Shown one piece after another: positions 23,742 to 33,557 of a stretch of DNA of 56,059 nt. The notes below the pieces were generated by a model. It worked only from the letters and a program-made list of their open reading frames with translations, did not search any database and was not told where the DNA came from. Where the stretch lies: the NCBI GenBank assembly GCA_025786725.1, contig JAHLTZ010000071.1:1-56059 (forward strand), written 5' to 3'. The position numbers and the translations under genes are program-made. The DNA is from Syncephalis fuscata. Its lineage: Eukaryota > Zoopagomycota > Zoopagomycetes > Zoopagales > Piptocephalidaceae. Position 1 is the stretch's first letter; every line of letters begins with the position of its first letter.

Positions 23742-24060
23742 AATCAATATTATTATTTATTGCAATTGTAAGCTATCCACTATACAATTACATATGTAAT
23801 TTGTCATATACTATTATAATATAGATTCAACAAAGCAACGTATAAAACATTTGTATCATTTTATCGATCTTTATATACTTAATTACTAGACTTTAATTCA
23901 TAATGATATAAAATTTATACACTATTCGATTGGTAAAAGCATTATCCTTTATTTTATATTCTATAATTCATGTTGTCCCGATCTTAATTGCAGTATCTAT
24001 CTCAAACAAATACTATAAAAAATCATTAATATTGAGTAATTGTTATTGTTATTACTGCTG

Positions 24061-25500
24061 TTACTGGTGTTGTTCTGCCAAAAGACAGGCCAAGGCCGCG
24101 CCAATAACACTGCCATCTTTTGTTAGAGACAGTACAACTTTATGATCTGTTTTCAAATGGTGTTTTAAAGCCGTAGTCATTCGATCGGCGTAATGCGGAT
24201 ACCATTCAAATAAACTGCCATCAATACCAACGGCAATACGATTAGAGGTATTAGTAGTATTGTTGGTGATAAGGTCAGGCCGAAGACTAATAAGTGCGGC
24301 AAGTCCAGTTGCGCATAATCGAGCTGATCGCGTCGATATTAGCGTACAGATATGTTGTACAAGACGACGTTCTGCAAGTGTACTTTTACCAGCTGGCAAT
24401 CCTATGACCGCTTCAAGTACGTGCTGAGTTTGTGTTAGTTCATCTGTTGTATCTCCTTCTATCATGCTTAAATACTTGGTATCCAGTGATAATGGTCGAT
24501 TCAAACTGTCGGATGAATGACCGTCAAATAATAAACGACGATCAATAAAGTCAAGTAAAACAAGACGAAGTAATTCTCCAAGATACTGACCACCAACCAT
24601 CTTTTCAAATGGCTGTTTAAACGGATGTGGTGACATTCGATCAACACGTACATCAAATCGTGTTTGTGGCAGTATTTTACGCTCTGTATCAAATGCGCCC
24701 CATTCAGTATTAATGATCATTTCTTCATTACTATGGCTATCATTTAGTTTTCCAATACGAGATACGCGTTCGTAGTAAGCGGCATTATTCCCTGTACCGA
24801 TGATAATGCCAGCCTGGGCCGTTGGATCACGATACGCATGTGCGAGTAAACAGCCAGCTGTATCGTTAATAAGTGCCTTTACTTTGACCGGCAGATTATG
24901 GCGGTACAAGGCCGATTGAAGTAGTTGCGCAACATCTTTATCAACAACATCCGGTAAATTAAATCCTTTGGTCCACGTAATTAATGTACCTCGATCAATT
25001 GCCAGCTGATGTACAGGATAAGAAAATGTAAAGCCGAGTGAGTAAAATGCGCCTGGTTTAAGTGTAGGCAGCGATGTCTCCTCGTCGATAAATTGACGAA
25101 TACATTTTGCAAGGTAATCAAATAGAACTTTACCAGTTGAATTTGTTTTATAATTATCAGGCACGGTAAATTTGCGTGAGCAAAGGTCTAGCTTGCCACA
25201 ACCTTGTAAATGAATAGCACAAATACGCAAATGAGTGCCGCCTAAATCAAGTGCTAGGTAAGTGCCTACTTCATTACCGGTAATTCTTCCAACAACATAG
25301 ACCGGAATCATAGCTATTGTATTGCCATAAGCTGCTAAGCCATTAGCCATTGCGGCCGACTGTGCCGCCAATATAGTATCTAGCTGTTCATTACTAACGG
25401 TAAATGCCTCAGTAATTCTATCTAACTGAGCTTGTTGCTTGTCAGTTAGTAAGTTTTTGGAAGGCACCTTTAGCAAAGTATTGTTGGAATGAATAGTCAT
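24061..25500 (-). CDS. Hexokinase / glucokinase
   Basis: Single-exon 479-residue sugar kinase, ATP-dependent phosphorylation of glucose-type hexoses at the start of glycolysis. Visible motifs: phosphate-1 loop LALDLGGTHLR (about 82-92), sugar-binding LGFTFSYP (155-162) and TKGF (177-180), catalytic Asp213 in NDTAG, then IGTGNNAAY (234-242) and the C-terminal adenosine site (AVGIDGSLF ... LTKDGSVIGAAL). Length matches fungal hexokinases. I chose the ATG at 25500; an in-frame ATG at 25629 would add 43 mostly hydrophobic residues. It is the only gene in the 2810-bp spacer of the inner inverted repeat, so inversion there would flip it. Confidence 0.93.
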   Translation of the reverse strand: MTIHSNNTLLKVPSKNLLTDKQQAQLDRITEAFTVSNEQLDTILAAQSAAMANGLAAYGNTIAMIPVYVVGRITGNEVGTYLALDLGGTHLRICAIHLQGCGKLDLCSRKFTVPDNYKTNSTGKVLFDYLAKCIRQFIDEETSLPTLKPGAFYSLGFTFSYPVHQLAIDRGTLITWTKGFNLPDVVDKDVAQLLQSALYRHNLPVKVKALINDTAGCLLAHAYRDPTAQAGIIIGTGNNAAYYERVSRIGKLNDSHSNEEMIINTEWGAFDTERKILPQTRFDVRVDRMSPHPFKQPFEKMVGGQYLGELLRLVLLDFIDRRLLFDGHSSDSLNRPLSLDTKYLSMIEGDTTDELTQTQHVLEAVIGLPAGKSTLAERRLVQHICTLISTRSARLCATGLAALISLRPDLITNNTTNTSNRIAVGIDGSLFEWYPHYADRMTTALKHHLKTDHKVVLSLTKDGSVIGAALACLLAEQHQ

Positions 25501-26580
25501 GGTAGACAGACAAGCAATGATAGTGTTGCGAAAAAATAACTGAAAAGGATAAAGCTGTAGCAGAACAAACCTTATTTGTGCAGTAAAACAAAAAATAAGC
25601 TTTTCCTTCCTTTCGTTTGCCGCAGACATTACATGTGATGGTATTCACTAACTCCGTCACAGGGCAATATATCGTCACAACGGTATACTCTTATTCATTC
25701 ATTCATTTGTTTATTTAAAACTAAGGATCGGCGCTTTAATTTCTTGGTTATAAGCAATGCTTTTTAGCACCATGTCAGCATAGGATTTCATGGTATCGAG
25801 CTTGACCATCACATTTTTATATAAGCTTGTATAGGAGTAGTATCGGTAATTTACATAGTTGAGCATTTTTGTTTATTCATGCTAATATCATTATGCTGTA
25901 AATGTGTGTTGTGCTATTTTGTTCAACTTTTAAAAGTATGTAAATTTTGAAATTTATTTATCAAATTAAAATGTATTAATTCTATTGTCGTGTGTTGCTA
26001 CTGGCCACAGACCTTTAAAACATACGTTACCTTTATATTCGTACTAAAAAAATAACATATTCCAATATAACTACAAACACAATTGCTTATTTTTAATAAA
26101 ATATTAATTTATTCTATTCTTATTCTATTCTTATATAGTTTGCTTTTTATGACAATATTGTTACCATTGCCTAAATTACATGATTCAGCAAACTTCAATT
26201 TAGACTTTGTTGTACTTCAATTAAGGTTTTCCCCATCAGGGTCCATTGCATTTACTCTCCATTTTAACTGCTGACAGTATTATAAATACTTAATACTGCC
26301 GGCCAAACATATAATAAATAACTTTTTCTACTTCCAATTTCTTTTAGCTTACTTTCAGGTTTATACAGTTGAGACTTCTGTTTTAAATTACTGAATAAAG
26401 TTATTGTTTATAATAAAAGTTATTAAAATACTACTTTGATAATATTTATTAACTTAAGTAATTAACATTTGACTAAACCACCTTCCACTCCTACTTTATT
26501 TGGTTGCTTAGCAAACCTTACATAACCATAAATCTGGTTTTGTAACAATATAATATGCCGTGTATCATTTAACATTATTA
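25501..26580. other. Hexokinase upstream region, no further gene
   Basis: AT-rich spacer DNA. The first 150 bp are the hexokinase leader. Open stretches such as 26083-26274 begin at non-ATG codons and look like chance. No repeat similarity noticed until the arm starts at 26581. Confidence 0.55.
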
Positions 26581-26609
26581 TACAATTGCAATAAATAATA
26601 ATATTGATT

Positions 26610-27475
26610 TAGTGTGATTTCGTGACCAAATAACTATACTGATTATTTACACATTTAAATTAAACATTTAATCTATTGACCATGATGATGAGTGGTGAGT
26701 GACATCAATCATTAAATACTCATCATTGTAGATTCATTATCCAGTATACATATATCCACTATTTACCTATATCATTCTCATACTGTTCCATACTACTGTA
26801 TATCGTTCTATGTTATACTGAACACATTCTATTGTTTATATGTCCCAATACACTTTACTCACTCCACTCATTGCGTTATATACACTATAACCTCAACACC
26901 AATATTCATACTATTCTATATCATTCTATACCTGTTTAGTCTTGCTTTATTCGAAACTGGTTGTATTTTTGCTTTAGCTTTATTATTAATAAATGTTGAC
27001 TAATGTCGCTCAACTGCCCATGTATATATACTCATTAACGCCAACACTACTAATCAGTACTCAATATTGTATATTCATTATATTGTATACTGTTATATTG
27101 TTTAATAAATACGCGCTAGCTATTGCAGTTGTTTTTTTAGTTCTAACTTTATTATTAATAGATGTCAACTTATTCAACTCAGCCATTTATTAAACTATAT
27201 TTGATTGAAACTTATAACAATATAATGTATTCAATATAGCATGAAATGGTACATGCATACTGGATAATAAATCTACGATAATGAGTATTTTAAACTTTAA
27301 TACTACTTACCACCCATCATTATGTTCAACAGATTGAATGTTATCAAATATAATCAGGGGTGGCAGGCAAATGCTGCAAATGCGCGGTTAGGTCCTACGG
27401 ACCGTTGTCTCAAGCTAATAAATTTGAATCCAAATGTTATCAAATATAATCATTTACACCTAAATCACAATGAAT
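26610..27475. mobile_element. TIR-type repeat element, right-arm copy
   Basis: Mirror of 22876-23741. It starts near TTTAGTGTGATTTCGTGACC and ends near CCTAAATCACAATG, so both ends carry TGTGATTT in inverted orientation. Inner inverted blocks lie at about 26660-26755 and 27250-27340. Non-coding. Confidence 0.6.
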
Positions 27476-27667
27476 GTGATAATTGGTTAACAAAATATCA
27501 AATACATAATAATTGTGAGATGATACACAGCGCACGCTTATTAGTATAATAGGAATATTAAAGTAAGAAAGAAAAGCTATTATTTATTTTATTAATAAAA
27601 TATCATGCTGTTTAAAGATCAGTATTTGTACTAAATTGTGCTAATTGCTAATAATTATAAAATAAAT

Positions 27668-28477
27668 TTATTGTAACAAAACATAGACAAATACAAAAAC
27701 TAATAATACGGCAAGTATGGCTAGCCCATTAAAAGCAAGTAACTGCTGTTTCCAGTCCCTGCCCAGTTCCATATTGGGACGGCAGAGCCCGGTGTATAGC
27801 GTTACCTGCTTTAGCGGTCCCGCCTGGTGTAAAAGTGCCTAAAATAAAGTTAGTACTGTTGCAGTTGGTTTTACATTAACTTGCCATGATATACAAGATA
27901 GAATCACTTGCGTCTAATGGCGCGAGCGCTCCTGATTGTTGGCGTCGTGCACGGCCGTGCGACGGCGCGGTCTTGGAACCGCAATTCGGCGAGGCTCCTC
28001 ATCCCGCGGAATTGCGCGATAAGTGTTATCGACACTTCCCGCGTTAGAAGACATACTGTCGTGGGCGACAGTAGCCTCAGCTTGTTGTACCGATGCCAAT
28101 TCGAGGGCACCGGTAAACTCCACTCCCTCCATAGGTGTTGCTTGGTTGGAGGAGGAGGAGGGAGAGTAGTAATTACTACTGAATGTAAACCCAAACATGG
28201 CAGTCGCAGTGCCTGTGGTTTTGTTGCTGCTCAAGACCTTTTCAGTTTGAACACCAACGCTGCGCGTAGCAGCCTTCGCTTGCGTACCTACGCAGCGGAT
28301 TTGTGGCGGCAATAGAGCTTGTGTCGCAACCGACACAAGCTCTAGCAACTTGGCCTTCTTCAAGGCTGGATTGCCGCCCACCTCCATGTCTGTCTCAGAA
28401 AACAGGCGTTTCTGAACAACAGGTGGCGGCATTGTAGCATAAATAATACTACGGGTAAAAACGATTGTTGTAGTCAT
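27668..28477 (-). CDS. Putative tail-anchored membrane protein, right copy
   Basis: Mirror image of the gene at 21874-22683 with identical sequence, so it has the same 187-codon ORF (28477 down to 27914), the same frame change, the same 46-nt GC-AG intron (27884-27839) and the same hydrophobic C-terminal tail ending at 27668. The two copies are transcribed towards each other across the hexokinase spacer. Presence of an identical discontinuity in both copies fits recent duplication or collapsed reads. Confidence 0.45.
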
Positions 28478-29600
28478 CGTTGACTATTTTACACTATAGC
28501 AACACGCAAAAACATACAATTAACATCGTGTAAATAGCATGTATACTGCAGATTCAAACACAGCATAACCAAACAAGCCATTCAGTTTAAACGGATTGAT
28601 AGTTTTAAGCAAACACCAAGGACGCACTGCGCGGTTAAACAAAGCAAACACAGACGCAACGCAAAGTGTTACGCGACAAGACAACCTGGCGCAGCAGTCA
28701 TAACACTATCCACAGACAAACGCAAACGCAGCACTTGCTTACCTTTATAACGATTTGTTAAGACAAAAAACTACAATGATGTAGTGGATGGAGAAGGCAG
28801 AGTAATAAAAACAAACAAAGTAGAAAGCGTTATAAAGCTCTACAAATTATTCTTGCGCGACTTTTTACACAGTAAATAGCCACTTACGAATTCACTCAAT
28901 TATTTACACACACACACACACACACACACTAGTAGTAGTTTGCATTGTTATTTATTTGTAATAAAGCGCTTGTATATACAATTTGTAGTATCGCTATCGT
29001 CTTGTGCAGCTCAATACGATTTCACTAGCCAAAACAGGCCTGCATCGGACATGAATATCAAATGGTCCGTGTACACCTTGCTAAACCGGTAAATAGTCCG
29101 ATGAACTGGATGGCGTGATCACAACAGCAAATAGCGCACAACACGTGATGTTGTGTTTACTTTTCATAAAAACACCACCACCACCACCATGATTATCGCG
29201 CATTAATAACGCGTATCGACTGAAACAACAACAGACCATTTAAACAATACATCCAGCTGTAATAATATAAGTGATATTTATATAAACTATTTGTACTATT
29301 GTTTTGCTTATTCATTTGGTTGATTGCCATTCCAGTATATTTAACAGTCATAAGTAATCTTAATGGTTTATACAACAAATTCATACTGAAACTTGGCTTC
29401 AAAAGTACCTTTTTAATAAGTATACTGTAATTAGCGTATGGTATTGTTATTGATGTAGATACACGTTAGGTAGCTTATTGTAGTCACTTTATTGTTAAGT
29501 CGGCCTGTAATGGCTTCATCGTTTGGCAACATCAATATTCGTTATTTTATGTTATAAGAGCTATGGTATGTTTGTATATATTAATGTAGTCGGTGGGTAT

Positions 29601-30860
29601 GGTTGTAGTTTATTTAATATACTAGATATGAGATTGAAGAAATACTTGGCAGAATAATGAGGTATATACAAATACTTGCACTCAATATTAGTATTAGTAT
29701 TGTTCTATTTGTTTAAAGCGTTGTGGCATCGGTTATGCGTTGTTTGGCTATCAGTAACTTATTGGCGTATTAATGATTCAATTGCTTGACTGTGCTGAAT
29801 TTGGATTGATTGATAGATACTATATCAAATGTCAACTTGCTTATATTTCCCAACGTTAATATTGTATCCTAACCAGCATATGTTGATATTTTATTTATAG
29901 TATGATATTATGTAAATGTGTATTTAGTTGTTTACCGTAATGTTATAAATTTAATAGATATGCCGTATCATGGCCGTTGTTATTGATATTATCTTGCTAT
30001 TATGTTATAGTTTGTTTTATTACTTAAGTAACTATAACCACATCATAATTCTCTTATAATAAACAATGTTTATAACATTTTTAACCAATATCCACCTTGT
30101 GATAGTAAGGTTTTCTTTAACTAATAATGGATATAAGTTGATTTTTGGTCTGGTGTATAGTGTTACACTATATTAGTATTAGTAAGCAATGAAAAGATCA
30201 GAATATTAGCGAGGAAGTTGCCGTTATATGCGTAATGAGCAATAAAAGTGATCTAAGTCAAGTTTTCAAACAAATACAATTAGTGAAAACAGGCAAATTT
30301 TGAAAATAAAACGTGGTTACTAAAATATGCAATAGTGCAGGTAGAACAAATAGAAAAAACAATGTTTATGAATAGTAATATTAATATTATAGCGTATGTA
30401 TATATGCATGAACAAATGAGCAAAAGTAAGTTGCAATTTTTAAATAAGAAATCTGGATTTAAATAAAGCGTTGTTGTTAGATGATTAATGATATACAATG
30501 GACAAGTATACGTTAGAAAGGCACAAACAAGTTGTTAAGATATGTATATAAAACAATGAATGGACTGAATGAAGTTTATTAAAACATATAACAATAAAAT
30601 GTGTCTAATATATTATATAGTGATATATAATGGTATGGAATATAATAGTAAGCTATATACATGTATACTGAATAATAAATCTATGATAAAGACTGCTGTT
30701 AATTAATTAGTTACTACTGATCTAGTGTAATTATTGTGATTATGTGTGAAAATGGAAACTGCCAAATGCGAGAAACAACTAGGACGAATCCACCACCACC
30801 ACCCGCAATTGGGTCTGCCTCTTTCCACTCTGTCTCAACGTGCTCCCATCTGCAGGCGTA
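29601..30860. repeat. Intergenic with diverged TIR-repeat remnants; RPL15 leader
   Basis: No ORF supported. From about 30260 to 30720 the DNA is a degraded relative of the TIR element (TATACTGAATAATAAATCTATGATAAAGA near 30660-30690 matches the ATACTGGATAATGAATCTACAATGATGA block). The C-rich stretch at 30790-30860 is probably the RPL15 core promoter and first, non-coding exon. Confidence 0.5.
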
Positions 30861-30861
30861 G

Positions 30862-31228
30862 GTAAGCGGCATTGATTATAGACTTGCGTACATGTCGATG
30901 ATGATATATCTATAAATATTTATATAAATATATGATGGATGGATATATGATGAATGAATTGATAATATAATACTGTTTGTAAATACATGGATATACTGGA
31001 GTATATACTATTAAGCAGTAATAGCGCGGATGGATGGATATATGGATTGCTACATACTCGATAGCAATAATGTCTATCAATCATTTATTGAATCAGTCGA
31101 TAAATTTATAAGCGACCGGATAGATACATAGATGGATGGATGGATATACAAAGGGGATTATTTATAGTGTTTATAGCCGTGAAAATACTGATATTTATTA
31201 TGTATACTAACCATATATTTGTTTGTAG
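30862..31228 (+). other. Intron in the RPL15 5' leader
   Basis: Donor GTAAGC at 30862; branch-like TACTAAC near 31206 and acceptor TTGTAG ending at 31228, 21 bp before the RPL15 ATG. It includes GATGGATG-type short tandem repeats at about 30935-30955, 31029-31045 and 31132-31146. Leader introns are common in ribosomal protein genes. Inferred from splice signals only. Confidence 0.55.
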
Positions 31229-31249
31229 CCGTTCGATTGAATTTACGTC

Positions 31250-32401
31250 ATGGGTGCTTACAAGTACATTGAGGAGCTTTACAAGAAGAAGCAGTCGGAT
31301 GTGCTTCGCTTTTTGCTGCGTGTCCGCTGCTGGGAGTACCGGTAAGCAATTGAGCGTATAATATAAACACTTGTATATTTTCTGCCTACCTGGCTGTCTT
31401 GTCTATCTTTTGCTAACCAAGGCAGGCAGATAGACAGAAAAAATGCGAGCACGCGCTGTTCAAAAGTAATATTGCGCTCTTTTGAATAGACTATAATATT
31501 GATTTGGACAGCGTGTGTATTTCCTTGTGGCGGTTCGTCTTAGGCGGTCCGTCGAGCGTGCTGCATGGCGTCGACCTGCCTGGTCGTCATTATTGATAAT
31601 GTTGTTTAACGACAACAAGTCAATAATGCGCATACTGTTTCTTATGAAGCAGTTTGTGGCTGCAACCCTCGAGCGTGCACAAACGCCAATGATCATTTGA
31701 CGAATAGTCGCTTACTTTTTCTTTTTTTTTGCTGCTTGTTTATGTTCGATTTTGGCGGGTCTTGCTATATTTAAATGGCGCTTATATATGGATTTAATTT
31801 GCGGCACAATCATTAGCCAGTTGAATGTTATTCACCGTGCCTCTCGCCCATCCCGCCCAGACAAGGCACGTCGCCTCGGCTATAAGGTAAATTATTATAT
31901 ATGCTACTGCCAAATAATTATATATTTATTAATTGCTATATTAATTTAGGCCAAACAAGGCTACGTGATCTACCGCATTCGCGTTCGTCGTGGTGGTCGC
32001 AAGCGCCCAGTTGCTAAGGGTGCCACTTTTGGTAAGCCCCACTCCATGGGTATCAACGAGCTCAAGTACCAGCACTCCCACGCTACACTGCCGAGAACCG
32101 TATCGGCCGTCGTTGCCCCAACTTGCGCGTTCTTAACAGCTACTGGGTCAACCAAGACTCGACCTACAAGTACTTTGAGGTCATTCTTGTCGACCCAAGC
32201 CACAAGGTCATCCGCTCTGACCCACGCATCAACTGGATCGTCAACTCTGTCCACAAGCACCGCGAAGCTCGTGGTCTTACCTCCATCGGTCGCAAGAACC
32301 GTGGTGTTGGCAAAGGTCACGGATTCAACAAGTTCATCGGTGGCAGTCGTCGTGCCGCTTGGCGCCGCAACAACACCTTGTCCCTCCGTCGCTACCGCTA
32401 A
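31250..32401 (+). CDS. RPL15: 60S ribosomal protein L15 (eL15), one-base frame break
   Basis: Structural protein of the large ribosomal subunit. Coding exons are 31250-31341, 31817-31886 and 31950-32401. The translation starts [19 protein letters not shown] and continues with [54 protein letters not shown] and the C terminus [20 protein letters not shown], all eL15 hallmarks. Exons sum to 614 nt. Adding one base gives 205 codons, that is 204 residues, the usual eL15 length. The break is at about 32075-32083: CACTCCCACGCTAC needs one more base so that KYQHS joins to [17 protein letters not shown]. As the gene should be essential, a sequence error is likely. Its first coding-region intron is unusually long (475 nt). 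Confidence 0.93.
31379..31640 (+). ncRNA. Hairpin-rich block in RPL15 intron (possible intronic ncRNA)
   Basis: Four potential hairpins lie within intron 31342-31816. They are: a long imperfect stem between about 31379-31400 and 31422-31441 (TTTCTGCCTACC against GGCAGATAGACAGAAA); TTCAAAAG/CTTTTGAA near 31459-31486; GTCGA/TCGAC near 31549-31574; and ATTATTGA...GTTG/CAAC...TCAATAAT near 31588-31627. The intron is GC-richer than normal introns here. Ribosomal protein introns often host snoRNAs, but I find no clear C/D or H/ACA box pair, so the class is open. Confidence 0.3.
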
Positions 32402-33557
32402 ACAACAATTGCACTGGCGATGCACTGCGGCAATACTATTGGCATTCTGGCAGATTTACACGACCTTTATGGCCTATCGCGTCCAATGTCATTTGTTTTC
32501 TGCTGCAATGTTTGCTCGGATACCAATATGTGTCTATTATGCATAAAGGCATTCAACTCGTTTGATATTATTTATATTTGCAAACAAACATGTGATCGAA
32601 TTAATGTTAAAAAATGTGAATTTACGTTTATTTAAAGAGAACTGGTATTATCAAAGCTTTGATATAGTATTTCATGGTAACTTATTAGCGAATTGCCACT
32701 GATTACAATTTGGAAAACCGAATTAATCAAATACTATCAAATTAATAATAATTTTACAATAGACATAGCAAAGTATATTACTATAGATACAGACAATAAT
32801 ATTAATATTTTGTATTTAATTTTCTACACTAAAACAGCCATAAAAGTATTTGCTAAACAATAGCAAACTAAGATAAAAAAGAATACATGGTTATTGTATG
32901 ACAGTTTAGCCTAAAATTAGCTGTCTGTGCTACTATTAGGCAAATAACGATAAGAACACACATGGCCATTTACGATATTTCTTGTGCTTACAAAACATAA
33001 TGAATTTATTAAAGTAATGAATGTAATAAAATAATGGATATCATTTGAAAGCAAAGACAATTGTAATGATATGTCTATCATTGGTTTATCGGTAAATACA
33101 TAATTAAATTGAATTTTACTTTTACACTAAATCTCTTCATCATAAATACGTTATTGATAAATCAATAAAGTACGCCGGCGTCCCATAATAGATAAAGTGA
33201 CAATCCATTAGCTTGCATAAATAAATATGCGTTTGATAAATTCATTTCTAGCAATTCGGTATAGTTATATACAATATAATATCTTATTGTAAGCAATGTG
33301 AGTATATTCGTTATAAATACAATATGTTTGAATAGACAGCCACCTACTATAATAGATATTAAAAATGGTATGGCATGGCTTAGTATTTGCTTAACTTAAA
33401 CGGAGTCGACACAGCATCGTACCAACAAATTGTACATTCCAGTAATAGAGATTGCTGATAATTTAGCATAAGTAACGATTAGACGGCACATTACACAAAA
33501 ATAATAAAGAAAAGCATAAATACTTGTATTAAATTAAATAATTAACAAAAATCAGAA
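32402..33557. other. Intergenic, no gene recognised
   Basis: RPL15 3' flank and AT-rich DNA between two converging genes (RPL15 and the Vpr-like subtilase). No ORF above chance, no repeat match noticed. Confidence 0.6.

Larger units (their letters stand above)
20751..23770. repeat. Inner inverted repeat, left arm (3020 bp)
   Basis: Pairs base for base with the reverse complement of 26581-29600 (x + y = 50351 throughout). Both edges are sharp: 20750/29601 and 23771/26580 mismatch at once. All ORFs I compared are identical between arms, so the arms are very recent or kept identical by conversion. The arm holds a (GT)n run at about 21421-21445, a putative tail-anchored protein gene and a TIR element. 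Confidence 0.96.
26581..29600. repeat. Inner inverted repeat, right arm (3020 bp)
   Basis: Exact reverse-complement partner of 20751-23770 as far as I compared, with sharp ends at 26581 and 29600. It contains the second copies of the TIR element and of the putative tail-anchored protein gene, and the mirrored (CA)n run near 28907-28930. Confidence 0.96.

Noticed and set aside
26993-27193. 66-codon ORF present in all copies of the TIR element
   Set aside because: It starts at an ATG but has no recognisable domain, and in the third copy an extra T shifts its frame; looks non-coding.
20751-29600. Nested inverted repeats as a fission-yeast-like centromere
   Set aside because: The spacer and flanks carry conserved, apparently active genes (hexokinase, SEC31, RPL15), and there is no unique AT-rich core array.
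30935-31146. GATGGATG short repeats as a CRISPR-like or telomeric array
   Set aside because: Irregular simple-sequence repeats inside a leader intron; no constant repeat with unique spacers and no telomere unit.
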